From Chitinophagaceae bacterium (GTDB lineage Bacteria > Bacteroidota > Bacteroidia > Chitinophagales > Chitinophagaceae): a DNA stretch of 64,000 bases. Made by a program: the position numbers and the translations under genes. The notes under the pieces were generated by a model that saw nothing but the letters and a program-made list of their open reading frames with translations, was not told the origin of the DNA and did no database searches. The stretch spans positions 1-64,000 of the forward strand of contig JADKAM010000001.1 of the NCBI GenBank assembly GCA_016715365.1, given 5' to 3'. Numbering within the stretch: position 1 is the stretch's first letter; every line of letters starts with the position of its first letter. This document shows, piece after piece, positions 29,136 to 39,200 of this stretch.

Positions 29136-31115
29136 TTATACATCAATCTTAGCATATTTGGCATGCGTTTCAATAAACTCACGGCGTGGTGGAACCTCAT
29201 CTCCCATCAACATACTGAACACACGATCTGCTTCGGCCGAACTTTCAATAGTAACCTGTTTTAAGGTACGGGTTGCCGGGTTCATAGTTGTTTCCCAAAG
29301 TTGTTCGGCATTCATTTCTCCCAAACCTTTGTATCGTTGTGTGTTAACACTGTCATCTTTTCCCTGTCCGTATAGTTTAATTAAAGCCTTGCGTTCTTCA
29401 TCGTTCCATGCATAAGCCTGGTCTTTTCCTTTCTTAACCAGATACAACGGCGGCTGCGCAATAAATACAAAGCCCTGCTCTACCAATTCCTTCATGTAGC
29501 GGAAGATAAAGGTTAAGATCAGTGTAGCAATATGGCTTCCATCCACGTCGGCATCCGTCATGATGATGAGTTTATGATAACGCAGTTTTGATAAGTCCAA
29601 AGCTTTAGGATCTTCGGGCGTACCAATCTTTACCCCCAGGGCGGTAAACATATTGCGAATCTCCTCATTGTCGTAAATCTTATGTTCCATCGCTTTCTCT
29701 ACGTTCAAAATCTTACCCCGTAAAGGAAGAATGGCCTGGTAACTTCTGTCACGCCCCTGTTTGGCAGTACCACCGGCCGAGTCCCCTTCCACCAGGTATA
29801 ACTCACAACGGTGTGGATCTTTTTCACTGCAATCGGCCAGTTTACCGGGTAAACCGCCACCGGTAAGTACGCTTTTACGCTGTACCATTTCACGGGCTTT
29901 TTTGGCTGCTGCCCTCGCCTGTGCGGCTAATATTACTTTTTGAATGATGGTCTTTGCATCTTTGGGATTCTCTTCCAGGAAAGCCGATAAAACACGGCTT
30001 AAAGTTGAATCCACCACACCCATCACTTCATTATTACCCAATTTGGTTTTGGTTTGACCCTCAAACTGGGGCTCGGGTACTTTCACAGAAATGATGGCGC
30101 TCAATCCTTCCCTGAAATCATCGCCTTCAATTTCTACCTTGGCTTTTTCAAACATGCCTTCTTTTTCGCCATAACTCTTGAACACCCTGGTAATAGAACG
30201 GCGGAAACCAGCCACATGTGTTCCTCCCTCAATGGTATTGATATTGTTTACATAGCTGAACAGGTGTTCCTGGTAGCCTGTGTTATAGATCATGGCAACT
30301 TCCACCATTACATTACTGGCTTCATCATGACCGTCGCAATAAATTACCGTTGGAAGTAAAGAATTGCGGTTTGCATTTCTGTCAAGCATTTCTACAAACT
30401 CCACAATACCGCCTTCGCTGTAAAAAGTTTTGGAATAAGTAGTTCCATCCTCTTCCTTCTCACGGAGGTCGTGCATATGAATGGTTATCTTTCTGTTTAA
30501 GAAAGACAACTCCCGTAAACGTGCTTCTAATATTTCACGGTTGTAAACACTGGTTATGAATATTGATTGATCAGGCCAGAACTGAACCTTAGTACCGTGT
30601 GTATCAGAATTACCTATTTCCCTTACCGGGTATTTTGGAATACCGGTTGCATATTCCTGCTCAAATCTTTTACCATCGCGGTTTACTTCTACGTGCAATT
30701 TGCTGCTGAGTGCATTTACACAGCTTACACCCACACCATGTAAACCGCCGGATACCTTGTAAGAATCCTTATCGAATTTACCACCGGCATGTAAAACCGT
30801 CATTACCACTTCCAGTGCGCTCTTTTTTTCCTTGGTGTGCATGGCTGTTGGAATACCACGGCCATCATCTTCTACTGTAATGGAATTATCTTCATTAATG
30901 GTTACGGTAATATTTTTACAATGACCGGCAAGTGCCTCATCAATGGAGTTATCAACTACCTCGTAAACCAGGTGATGCAGGCCTTTTACACCGATATCGC
31001 CAATGTACATGGCAGGTCTTTTACGAACCGCTTCCAAACCTTCTAAAACCTGGATACTGTCTGCGCCATAACTGGTATTGGCGGGGGTAGGAACTACTAC
31101 TTCTTCTGTGCTCAT
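29136..31115 (-). CDS. gyrB: DNA gyrase subunit B
   Basis: ATPase subunit of gyrase, which works with GyrA to introduce negative supercoils. The GHKL ATPase motifs are clear: YEVVDNSIDEALAG, VEDDGRGIPT and VSGGLHGVGVSCVNALS. The transducer follows. The TOPRIM domain has LYLVEGDSAGGTAKQGR and IIMTDADVDGSHIATL, and the C-terminal piece has QRYKGLGEMNAEQLWETTM. The open frame begins with a TTG at 31127, but the ATG at 31113-31115 (MSTEEVVV) is the better start, giving 659 residues, a normal short GyrB without the enterobacterial insertion. Its promoter lies at 31161-31192 and its terminator at 29046. Confidence 0.97.
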   Translation of the reverse strand: MSTEEVVVPTPANTSYGADSIQVLEGLEAVRKRPAMYIGDIGVKGLHHLVYEVVDNSIDEALAGHCKNITVTINEDNSITVEDDGRGIPTAMHTKEKKSALEVVMTVLHAGGKFDKDSYKVSGGLHGVGVSCVNALSSKLHVEVNRDGKRFEQEYATGIPKYPVREIGNSDTHGTKVQFWPDQSIFITSVYNREILEARLRELSFLNRKITIHMHDLREKEEDGTTYSKTFYSEGGIVEFVEMLDRNANRNSLLPTVIYCDGHDEASNVMVEVAMIYNTGYQEHLFSYVNNINTIEGGTHVAGFRRSITRVFKSYGEKEGMFEKAKVEIEGDDFREGLSAIISVKVPEPQFEGQTKTKLGNNEVMGVVDSTLSRVLSAFLEENPKDAKTIIQKVILAAQARAAAKKAREMVQRKSVLTGGGLPGKLADCSEKDPHRCELYLVEGDSAGGTAKQGRDRSYQAILPLRGKILNVEKAMEHKIYDNEEIRNMFTALGVKIGTPEDPKALDLSKLRYHKLIIMTDADVDGSHIATLILTFIFRYMKELVEQGFVFIAQPPLYLVKKGKDQAYAWNDEERKALIKLYGQGKDDSVNTQRYKGLGEMNAEQLWETTMNPATRTLKQVTIESSAEADRVFSMLMGDEVPPRREFIETHAKYAKIDV

Positions 31116-31160
31116 ATTGTCGCTCAAAATCTCTTTTAATTGGTTAAATCAAGATTCGGG

Positions 31161-31192
31161 CGAAGGTACGAAAAAACAGGGGTTTAAGGCAA
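31161..31192 (-). promoter_or_regulatory. Predicted gyrB promoter (Bacteroidota type)
   Basis: On the minus strand TACCTTCG (31161-31168) matches the -7 consensus TAnnTTYG. A TTG at 31190-31192 lies 21 bases further up, close to the usual -33 spacing. This would start transcription some 35-40 bases before the gyrB ATG. The remainder of 31193-31419 holds only the AraC-gene leader, with a possible second -7-like TATCTTCA at 31396-31403. Confidence 0.65.
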
Positions 31193-31419
31193 TAAAAAGG
31201 GGTTTATTTTAGGGTGATTTTTTGCACCATTTTCCACCAGATTTCCAGGTTTTAATTATCCGAATTGCAGACACTAATTTTCATTGATTTCTTAAGAATT
31301 GTCACTTTTATTCTTCAGGAACGGTTTTTGCAAACAAATCATAACCTGATGTAATAAAAGTCATCCCCAAACTTCCAATGTTTAAACATTCTTTCGTATC
31401 TTCACATCGAAATTTTTCA

Positions 31420-32358
31420 ATGAATCATCCGTCGAACATATTGAATATTGCACACAGGCAGCCTTTTTTACAGGAAGACCTGGATGTTTTGCTGCATGTT
31501 GACCGTGTAGTGCCCGGTTCGGTGCATTACTCCATCAACCGCTACCGCAAGCAGCCGCAATGGAATATTGATGATACGGGTATTTTAATTTACCATGTTG
31601 AAAAAAATAATCCGGATGCCAATTACCTGCAACTGAATTTTTGTGTGAGTGGTAATGTGTACTGCAGGCAGAAACAAACCGAATGCGATTATTGTAAATT
31701 CAACACCAGTAAAAGCTGTGTTGAAAAAGTAGATAGTGTAGATGTGGTGAGTTTTAGTTTCAAACCAAATTACTTAACGCAGTTTACCAATAACAGTACA
31801 GAAAACGGTTTAACAGAAGACGTACTTTCTTTTAAACATAAGACTTCTTTCAGCAAACAATTGCCATTGTGCGGAAAAACAAGAACTGCTATAGAAGCTT
31901 TATTGAATCATACTTACACTGATACCAGAGAGAATATATTTATCAATGCGCAAACACAAATTCTGTTGCTTTACAGCATGGATTGTATGCTTGGAGATGA
32001 TAAAGAAACTGAGTTCACCTGCAAGTTTTTACAAAATGCCGAGGACCGTGAAAAGATCATGAAAGCCCGTGAAGTTTTACTGCAGCATATCGGCGAACCC
32101 ATTACCATTAAGGCACTCAGCCGTAAGGTGGCTATTAATGAATGTTATTTAAAGAAAGGTTTTAAAGAAATTTTTGGTACAACCATCTTTGATTTTTATC
32201 AAAGTCAGCGCATGGAACATGCCAAATATTTACTGTATGACAAAGGCTTAAGCGTAACTGAAGTTTCTATGTTACTGGGTTATTCTTCTATCTCTCATTT
32301 TTCTACAGCGTTTAAAAAACATACGGGCATTAAGCCTTGTGAGTTGTTGCTGCACTAA
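31420..32358 (+). CDS. AraC-family transcriptional regulator with a cysteine cluster
   Basis: A 312-residue regulator. The C-terminal DNA-binding domain has two helix-turn-helix motifs (about residues 225-310: ITIKALSRKVAINECYLKKG and SVTEVSMLLGYSSISHFSTA, then FKKHTGIKP). The N-terminal sensing part contains a compact group of cysteines at residues 75, 82, 89, 92 and 100 (VYCRQKQTECDYCKFNTSKSC region), which could bind metal, an Fe-S cluster or heme. I chose the ATG at 31420; an in-frame ATG at 31378 would add 14 residues of unconvincing sequence. It stands 210 bp before a TonB receptor and HmuY gene on the same strand, as PchR/YbtA-type regulators of iron uptake often do, so I infer that it controls them. 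Confidence 0.9.
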   Translation: MNHPSNILNIAHRQPFLQEDLDVLLHVDRVVPGSVHYSINRYRKQPQWNIDDTGILIYHVEKNNPDANYLQLNFCVSGNVYCRQKQTECDYCKFNTSKSCVEKVDSVDVVSFSFKPNYLTQFTNNSTENGLTEDVLSFKHKTSFSKQLPLCGKTRTAIEALLNHTYTDTRENIFINAQTQILLLYSMDCMLGDDKETEFTCKFLQNAEDREKIMKAREVLLQHIGEPITIKALSRKVAINECYLKKGFKEIFGTTIFDFYQSQRMEHAKYLLYDKGLSVTEVSMLLGYSSISHFSTAFKKHTGIKPCELLLH

Positions 32359-32477
32359 GCATTTTTCTTCTTCTCATTTTACAACATACCGCTGATCAAA
32401 ATCAGTTTTTCTGTCATTATTCAGTAAAACAATATGATTTACGACAGCTATCTAACATCATGACAAAACCGTGATAA

Positions 32478-32505
32478 TTGTAAAATAATGTGACAACAAC
32501 TTTGT
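32478..32505 (+). promoter_or_regulatory. Possible promoter of the TonB receptor/hmuY pair
   Basis: A TTG at 32478-32480 and an ACTTTG ending at 32505 are spaced about as a Bacteroidota -33/-7 pair, some 60 bp before the receptor ATG. The -7 element lacks the TA, so this is a weak prediction. The AT-rich stretch 32400-32480 just upstream would be a natural place for the AraC regulator to bind. Confidence 0.35.
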
Positions 32506-32568
32506 GTTTACAAACGACCAAAACTAAAAATAAATCAGGTCAATTTTTTGGATTCACAACTATTTTAC

Positions 32569-34629
32569 ATGAAAAAAATCATCCAGTCTGCGTTACTTTT
32601 TGCAATTGTTTTTAATGTTGCGACTGCTTTCGCCCAACAAGATTCTCTTTTCCATAAAAACCTGGAAGAACTGGTAGTAACCGGCCAGTACAAGCCGCAA
32701 ACACTTAAAAAATCGGTTTACCAGGTAAGGGTAATTAATAACGAACGTATTAAGCAAAGTGGCGCCACCAATGTGCAACAGGTGCTTAACAACCAGGTTG
32801 GTTTTCGCTTTGCCGCCGACAATACATTAGGAACAACCGATGTGCAGCTGATGGGCATGAGTGGCCGCAATGTAAAAATTTTATTGGATGGTGTGCCCAT
32901 GGTTGACCGTGGCGACACCCGTGAAAGCCTGAACCAGATAGATGTTAACAGCATCGAGCGTATTGAGATTGTGGAAGGCCCCATGTCGGTATCTTATGGT
33001 TCTGATGCATTGGCCGGCGTTATCAACATCATTACCAAAAAAAATAAAAACAACGGGCTGACATTGACTGCAAAACTGCAGGAAGAAACAGCAGGATCAG
33101 AATATCATGCTTTCAATTATAAAGGAGTACACCAGCAGAACATCACTGTTGATTATAAAAAGAATAACTGGGGCTTTACAGCAGGCGGTTCCCATAACGA
33201 TATGAATGGTTTTGGAGGCGATACTTACGGACGTGATAAAAGCTGGTTACCCAAAGAACAATGGCTGGGGAATGCCAGGATCAGTTATGATAAAGGCCCG
33301 TTGAATATTTATTTCCGCACAGATCTGCTGCATGAAGATATTCTGAGTAAAGGAGCCATTAATTATGGTAACTACAAAGCCATAGACCAGCGATACAGTA
33401 CCGATCGGTTTACCAACCAGTTGCAGGGAGCCTATACTTTCAGTAAAAAATTACAACTGGCAGCAACTGTTGCCTATACCGATTATAAAAGAAGCACCCG
33501 TACAACCCGGCATGATTTTGAGAAAAACACCGATGAACTTACAACCGGCGAAGGTGAGCAGGATATTTCAAAATTCAACAGTTTTGTTTTCAGAACAACC
33601 GTACAATACCAACTGAGTAACAAGGTTTCTTTACAACCCGGCATTGATATTAACCGGGAAGCCGCAAACGGGCCGAGGATTGCGAACAACCCGGTCATAA
33701 CAGATTATGCCGCATTTGTTTCTGCAGAAGTAAAGCTTGGCTCTAAGTTAAACATCCGCCCGGGATTACGTTTTGTAAAAAATTCTGTGTACAACGCACC
33801 GCCGGTTATTCCTTCTATCAATACAAAATTCATCATCAGCAAAAAGTTTGATCTGAGGTTTGCGTATGCTTATGGTTTCCGCTCACCTGCCTTACGTGAA
33901 CTGTATTTTTATTTTGTGGATGCCAACCACAATGTGGTGGGTAATCCAAACCTGAAAGCAGAAAATTCAAACAGTTTCAATGCCTCTTTAAACTGGAATG
34001 CGCAACCCAAAAACACCCGGACATACAGTATTTCATTATCCGGTTTTTACAATGCATTTAATAACCAGATTGATTTTGCATTGTCTTCACCCACCTCTAA
34101 CCAGTACACTTATTACAATGTAAACAAAGCAAAAACAGTTGGAGGTACTATAGAAAATAAATATGCATACAAAAACCTGGAAAGCTCACTGGGCTTCTCT
34201 TACGTAGGTATCTTCCGCAAACTGTATGATGAAAAAGATTATACCAATGAAACCACTAAAGATTTTTTATGGAGCCCCGAAGTGAATGCTTCTATCAGTT
34301 ACCATGTAAATATTATTAAAACCAGGTTCAACCTGTTTTATAAATACAGCGGCAAAAAACCACAGCTGGTTACCGGAAAAAACGCTGCAAACCAGCCTGC
34401 TCTTTTAATTGCTGAAACCGAATCCTATCACCTGGCCGATTTTACCGGTACAACAAAGATCAACAGGTACCTTTCGTTTAGTGCCGGTGTGAAGAACATT
34501 TTTAATGTTACCAATGTAAGCAACAATGCTGCGGCATCAACCAGTGTACACAATGCCGGATACAATGTTGCCATTGGTTATGGCCGGTCATATTTTGCAG
34601 GCTTAAATTTTCAATGGAATAAAAAATAA
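32569..34629 (+). CDS. TonB-dependent outer-membrane receptor, probable heme receptor
   Basis: A 686-residue outer-membrane receptor that uses TonB energy to import a ligand. Signal peptide MKKIIQSALLFAIVFNVATAFAQ (ATG 32569; the frame also opens at a TTG seven codons earlier). The plug domain follows (LEELVVTG, MSGRNVKILLDGVPMVDRG, IERIEIVEGPMSVSYGSDAL), then a 22-strand-type barrel ending in aromatic FAGLNFQWNKK. In the barrel, FRSPALRELYF (about 436) and NPNL (about 459) with a His between them (DANHNVVG) match the FRAP/NPNL signature of heme/hemoglobin receptors such as HmuR and HemR. HmuY is encoded 30 bp downstream, which supports heme as ligand. There is no SusC-like CarboxypepD domain. 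Confidence 0.92.
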   Translation: MKKIIQSALLFAIVFNVATAFAQQDSLFHKNLEELVVTGQYKPQTLKKSVYQVRVINNERIKQSGATNVQQVLNNQVGFRFAADNTLGTTDVQLMGMSGRNVKILLDGVPMVDRGDTRESLNQIDVNSIERIEIVEGPMSVSYGSDALAGVINIITKKNKNNGLTLTAKLQEETAGSEYHAFNYKGVHQQNITVDYKKNNWGFTAGGSHNDMNGFGGDTYGRDKSWLPKEQWLGNARISYDKGPLNIYFRTDLLHEDILSKGAINYGNYKAIDQRYSTDRFTNQLQGAYTFSKKLQLAATVAYTDYKRSTRTTRHDFEKNTDELTTGEGEQDISKFNSFVFRTTVQYQLSNKVSLQPGIDINREAANGPRIANNPVITDYAAFVSAEVKLGSKLNIRPGLRFVKNSVYNAPPVIPSINTKFIISKKFDLRFAYAYGFRSPALRELYFYFVDANHNVVGNPNLKAENSNSFNASLNWNAQPKNTRTYSISLSGFYNAFNNQIDFALSSPTSNQYTYYNVNKAKTVGGTIENKYAYKNLESSLGFSYVGIFRKLYDEKDYTNETTKDFLWSPEVNASISYHVNIIKTRFNLFYKYSGKKPQLVTGKNAANQPALLIAETESYHLADFTGTTKINRYLSFSAGVKNIFNVTNVSNNAAASTSVHNAGYNVAIGYGRSYFAGLNFQWNKK

Positions 34630-34659
34630 AATCATCCCTTACTTATAAAAGATTCAATT

Positions 34660-35727
34660 ATGCTACGTTTTAAAAAAATAATTTTTCCTGCTTTAACTAT
34701 ACTGGCATTAAGTGCCTGTAAAAAAGATACCGACCCCATTTTAATTGCGCCCACTTCTAATGGAGCTGAAGTACAACTGAATGGAATTGCAGGTACAGAA
34801 TCAGGCGCCAATGCCGGCAATGCTGTTTACCTTGACCTGTCTGCCGCCAAACAAACACCGGTTTTACGTTCTGCCTGGGACCTTGGATTTTATTGCGGTT
34901 CCGATTTCAGAGTTGTGCTTAACAATTTTGCAGTTGCCGGAGCCAAAGTTTTGGCAGCAAACAGCCTGGCAGATGTAACAGCAGCCGATACCGTAGGTTT
35001 AACTTTATCTACCAGCCAGTTTAACCCGTTACCTCCCGACATGGCTTATTTCGACAATATTGCCGGTGATCTCACTAAAACTGTTATTCCGGCTATTTCT
35101 GCCGTAGATGCAGATAACAAAGTAATTATTTTAAACCGAGGCACCGGTGGCGGCATTGCTGCAAGGCCCTGGGTTAAATTAAGGGTGTTGCGTAATGCAG
35201 CCGGTGGCTACACGTTGCAATTTGCAGGCATACAGGAAACAACTTTTAGAACCATCAATGTTGGTAAAGATGCTGTGTATAATTTTAAAACAGTTTCGTT
35301 TGAAAATGGTGTGGTAGACGCACAACCTGAAAAAGAAAAATGGGACCTTGTATGGAGCTACGCTGTTTTTGAATCAAATTTTGGTGCAGGCCCGGTACCT
35401 TATAATTTCTCTGATCTTATTGCCATAAACTACCTGGCCGGTGTTACGGTTGGTACTAAAATATATGCCAATGCTGCTACTGCATCTGCGGCATTCAACA
35501 ATTTTAATAAAGACAGTGTAGCAAACACTGGCTTTTCATCAAACCGGTGGGCAATTGGCAGCAGCTGGCGCAGCACTCAACCAGCAACCGGTGCCAGGCA
35601 GGACAGATTTTATGTAATTAAAGATGCCTCTGGCAATTATTACAAACTAAAGTGTGAAAGCATGGGCATTGGCACAGATGGCGGAACAAGAGGAAAACCA
35701 GCTTTTAAATACAGTTTAATTCAATAG
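34660..35727 (+). CDS. hmuY: HmuY-family heme-binding lipoprotein
   Basis: A 355-residue lipoprotein. The signal peptide ends in LALSACKKD, so Cys20 is the lipidation site. HmuY-type proteins capture heme at the surface and hand it to the TonB receptor. Visible family features are AWDLGFYCGSDFRVVLNN, then KWDLVWSYAVFESN, and a C-terminal DRFYVIKDASGNYYKLKCES, i.e. two WDL-type beta units. It is longer than the Porphyromonas HmuY (about 216 residues), with an added middle segment. It is co-transcribed with the receptor and closed by a strong terminator at 35746-35779. Ligand specificity cannot be read from the sequence. Confidence 0.87.
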   Translation: MLRFKKIIFPALTILALSACKKDTDPILIAPTSNGAEVQLNGIAGTESGANAGNAVYLDLSAAKQTPVLRSAWDLGFYCGSDFRVVLNNFAVAGAKVLAANSLADVTAADTVGLTLSTSQFNPLPPDMAYFDNIAGDLTKTVIPAISAVDADNKVIILNRGTGGGIAARPWVKLRVLRNAAGGYTLQFAGIQETTFRTINVGKDAVYNFKTVSFENGVVDAQPEKEKWDLVWSYAVFESNFGAGPVPYNFSDLIAINYLAGVTVGTKIYANAATASAAFNNFNKDSVANTGFSSNRWAIGSSWRSTQPATGARQDRFYVIKDASGNYYKLKCESMGIGTDGGTRGKPAFKYSLIQ

Positions 35728-35745
35728 TTATTATGCTTGCGATTT

Positions 35746-35779
35746 AAAAAGGCCTTCTCATTACTGAGAAGGCCTTTTT
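35746..35779 (+). terminator. Terminator after hmuY
   Basis: A 15-bp perfect stem (AAAAAGGCCTTCTCA with its complement) and TTAC loop, ending in a T run. It starts 19 bp after the hmuY stop. Confidence 0.95.
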
Positions 35780-36140
35780 GTTTGTGTTGTTCTTTGGGGT
35801 TTTTTATTTGATACTGATATTTGCTCTATTGGATACTAAAGCGGGACTGTAATTTTTTTAGCTGATGTTTGAAAAGTAAGACGGGAATAAGAATACCCCC
35901 GTCTTTTACCCTAATAAAACCCTAAACCAGCAAAAATCTTCATTGTATATTTTTAGAAAATAGCTGTCTTCTTTATAGATAAGCATGTTGCCAATTTTGT
36001 GCCAAAAGCCCGGAATTGTGGATAAATCAAAGCGCAGCTTACAGGATCGAGGGTTTTCACTTGAAATAAAAACAGATTTGCGTAATATTACTAAGAAGCT
36101 TTATTACCAAGCCGGTTTTATATTCAAACCTGCATTATTA
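35780..36140. other. Gene-free stretch before ileS
   Basis: I see no gene here. Open frames in the region lack coding character. A second, weaker hairpin is present (AAGACGGG at 35878-35885 with CCCGTCTT at 35898-35905, followed by a short T run), which may act as a backup terminator for the heme locus. Confidence 0.5.
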
Positions 36141-36167
36141 TTGAACCCTGCTATTTTACTACCTTTG
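36141..36167 (+). promoter_or_regulatory. Predicted ileS promoter
   Basis: TTG at 36141-36143 and TACCTTTG at 36160-36167 fit the Bacteroidota -33/-7 pair, slightly close together at 16 bases. The predicted start lies about 60 bases before the ileS ATG. Confidence 0.6.
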
Positions 36168-36238
36168 CACACTTATTTGAAGCAAAAATCCGGCCGTTAA
36201 GCAAAATACCGGCAAATTAAAAAGTCTTACAGCGTAAT

Positions 36239-39200
36239 ATGAGTGGCAAATACACCGAATATCAGCAACTAAACCTCCCTTCCATCAGCGAAGAGATACT
36301 GGCCAAATGGAAAAATGAAAACACTTTCGAAAAAAGTGTTACACTTCGTGAAGGGTTCCCTCCTTTTGTTTTTTACGAAGGCCCGCCAAGTGCCAATGGC
36401 ATGCCCGGTATTCACCATGTTATTTCCAGAACATTAAAAGATTTGGTTTGCCGCTACAAAACCATGCAGGGCTTCCAGGTAAAACGCAAGGGCGGTTGGG
36501 ATACACATGGTTTGCCTATTGAACTGGGTGTTGAGAAAGAGTTGGGCATTACCAAAGAAGATATCGGTGTAAAAATATCGGTTGAAGATTATAATAAGAA
36601 GTGCCGTGAAGTGGTGATGCGCTTTAAAGATAAGTGGGATGACATCACCCAAAAAATGGGTTATTGGGTTGATTTGAATAACCCTTATGTAACTTTTGAA
36701 AATAATTATGTTGAAACCCTGTGGTGGTGCCTGAGTGAATTGTATAAAAAAGGATACCTGTATGAAAGTGTAAGTATTCAGCCTTTTTCGCCTGCAGCAG
36801 GCACGGGATTATCATCTCATGAATTGAACCAGCCGGGAACGTATAAAGATGTGAAGGATACAAGTGCGGTGGCGATGTTCAGGATCATTAAAAATGAAAA
36901 ATTAAAAATTAAAAATGTTGATGGTGATATGTTTCTCATGGCATGGACGACCACTCCGTGGACATTGCCATCTAATTTGGGATTAACTGTTGGGCCAAAT
37001 ATTGATTATGTGTTGGTAAAAACATTCAATCCATATACGCATCTTCCTGTCAATGTAATTCTTGCTAAAAATCTCATTGGCAAATATTTTAAGCCTGAAG
37101 GAGAAAATGGTGATTTTGAAAATTACAAGTCTGATGTAAAATTGCTTCCGTGGAAGGTCATCGCTGAATTTAAAGGTAAAGATCTGGAAGGCATGGAATA
37201 CGAGCAACTCCTCCCCTCCGAAGCTAACACTTTAGAATCAATAAGAGGAATTGTTAAAGATGCTAACCCTTTTCATGTAATGATTGACAGCTTTGTTACT
37301 ACGGAAGATGGAACCGGTATTGTACATACTGCACCTGATTTTGGTGCGGATGACTTCAGAGTGGGGCAAAAAAACAACCTGGGTTATTTTACAATAATTA
37401 ATAACAGGGGACAAAGAGAAAAATTAGTACTGGTTGATAAGCAGGGCAAGTTTGTTGATGGCGTTGGCGAATTCAGCGGCCGCTATGTAAAGGACTATAA
37501 AGATGAGCCCGGTTATGTGGATGTGAATATTGACATAGCCGTTAAATTAAAATTAGAGAACCGTGCTTTTAAAGTAGAAAAATACGAACACAATTATCCG
37601 CATTGCTGGCGTACCGATAAGCCCATCATTTATTACCCGCTGGATGCCTGGTTCATTAAAACCACGGCTGTAAAAGACCGTATGGTGGAACTGAACAAAA
37701 CCATCAACTGGAAACCGGCAAACACCGGCACCGGCCGCTTTGGTAACTGGTTAGAGAACATGGTTGACTGGAACCTGAGCCGCAGCCGTTTTTGGGGAAC
37801 ACCTTTACCCATCTGGAAAACTGAAGATGGAGAAGAAGAATTATGTATTGGTTCTATCGCAGAATTAAACAGTGAAATAAAAAAAGCCGCTGAAGTGTTG
37901 GGTGGCGAAACCAATAAGCATTACCTGCACGAAGGAATCCTGGATCTGCATAAACCTTATGTAGATGAAATTACACTGGTAAGCCCATCAGGCAAGCCGA
38001 TGAAGCGTGTACCTGACCTAATAGATGTTTGGTTCGACAGTGGCGCCATGCCTTATGCCCAATGGCATTTTCCTTTTGAGAATAAAGAAAGTTTTAAGGA
38101 ATCCTTCCCGGCAGATTTTATTGCCGAAGGTGTTGACCAGACAAGGGGCTGGTTTTATACCCTGCATGCACTGGCTGTTTTGTTATTTGATTCGGTTGCC
38201 TACAAAACTGTTGTAAGCAATGGTCTGGTGCTGGATAAGAATGGACAAAAAATGAGCAAGCGCCTCGGCAATGTGGTTGACCCCTTTGCAACCATCAATA
38301 GTTTTGGTGCCGATGCCACCCGCTGGTATCTCATCACCAATGCCTCACCCTGGGATAGTTTAAAGTTTGATGAAGAGGGTATCAAAGAAGTGCAGCGCCG
38401 TTTTTTTGGTACGCTATATAATACCTACCAGTTTTTTGCATTGTATGCCAATGTAGATGGATTTGCTTTTAAAGAAGCTTACATACCGGTTAAAGACCGG
38501 CCCGAAATTGACCAATGGATCCTGTCTTCGCTAAACACTTTAATAAAAGATGTGCAGGATAATTTTGATGCCTACGAGCCTACACAGGCAGGCCGTGCCA
38601 TTGAAGATTTTGTAAATGCACATTTAAGCAACTGGTATGTAAGGCTCTGCCGTCGACGGTTCTGGAAGGGCGAGTATGAGCATGATAAGATATGTGCCTA
38701 TCAAACCCTGTACGAGTGTTTGGAAATATTGTGCAAACTGATGGCACCTGTGGCCCCGTTCTTTGCTGATTGGTTATTCAATAACCTGAATGCTGTTTCG
38801 GGCCGTTTTACAAACGAATCGGTTCATCATACCGATTTTCCAAAAGTTAATGAAACGGTAATTGATACTGACCTGGAAAAAAGAATGCAACTGGCACAGG
38901 ATATTTCGTCTCTTATTTTATCACTGCGTAAAAGTAAAAAAGTGAATCTTAAGGTAAGGCAGCCATTGCAAAAAGTATTTATCCCTGCAATGGACAGTAC
39001 CATGGAAGCCCGGATTAAAAAAGTGGAAGACATTATTAAAGCCGAAACCAATATTAAGGAAGTAGATATTTTGAGTGCCGAAAACGATTTTATACAGAAA
39101 AAAGCCAAGGCCAATTTTAAGACCCTGGGCAAAAAACTGGGTGCCAGAATGAAATGGGCTGCCGAACAAATTGCGGCATTTGACAATGCCACTATTGATA

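Noticed and set aside
35985..36200. A 71-codon plus-strand frame before ileS
   Set aside because: It overlaps the ileS promoter, has no recognisable pattern or ribosome-binding context, and looks like chance.
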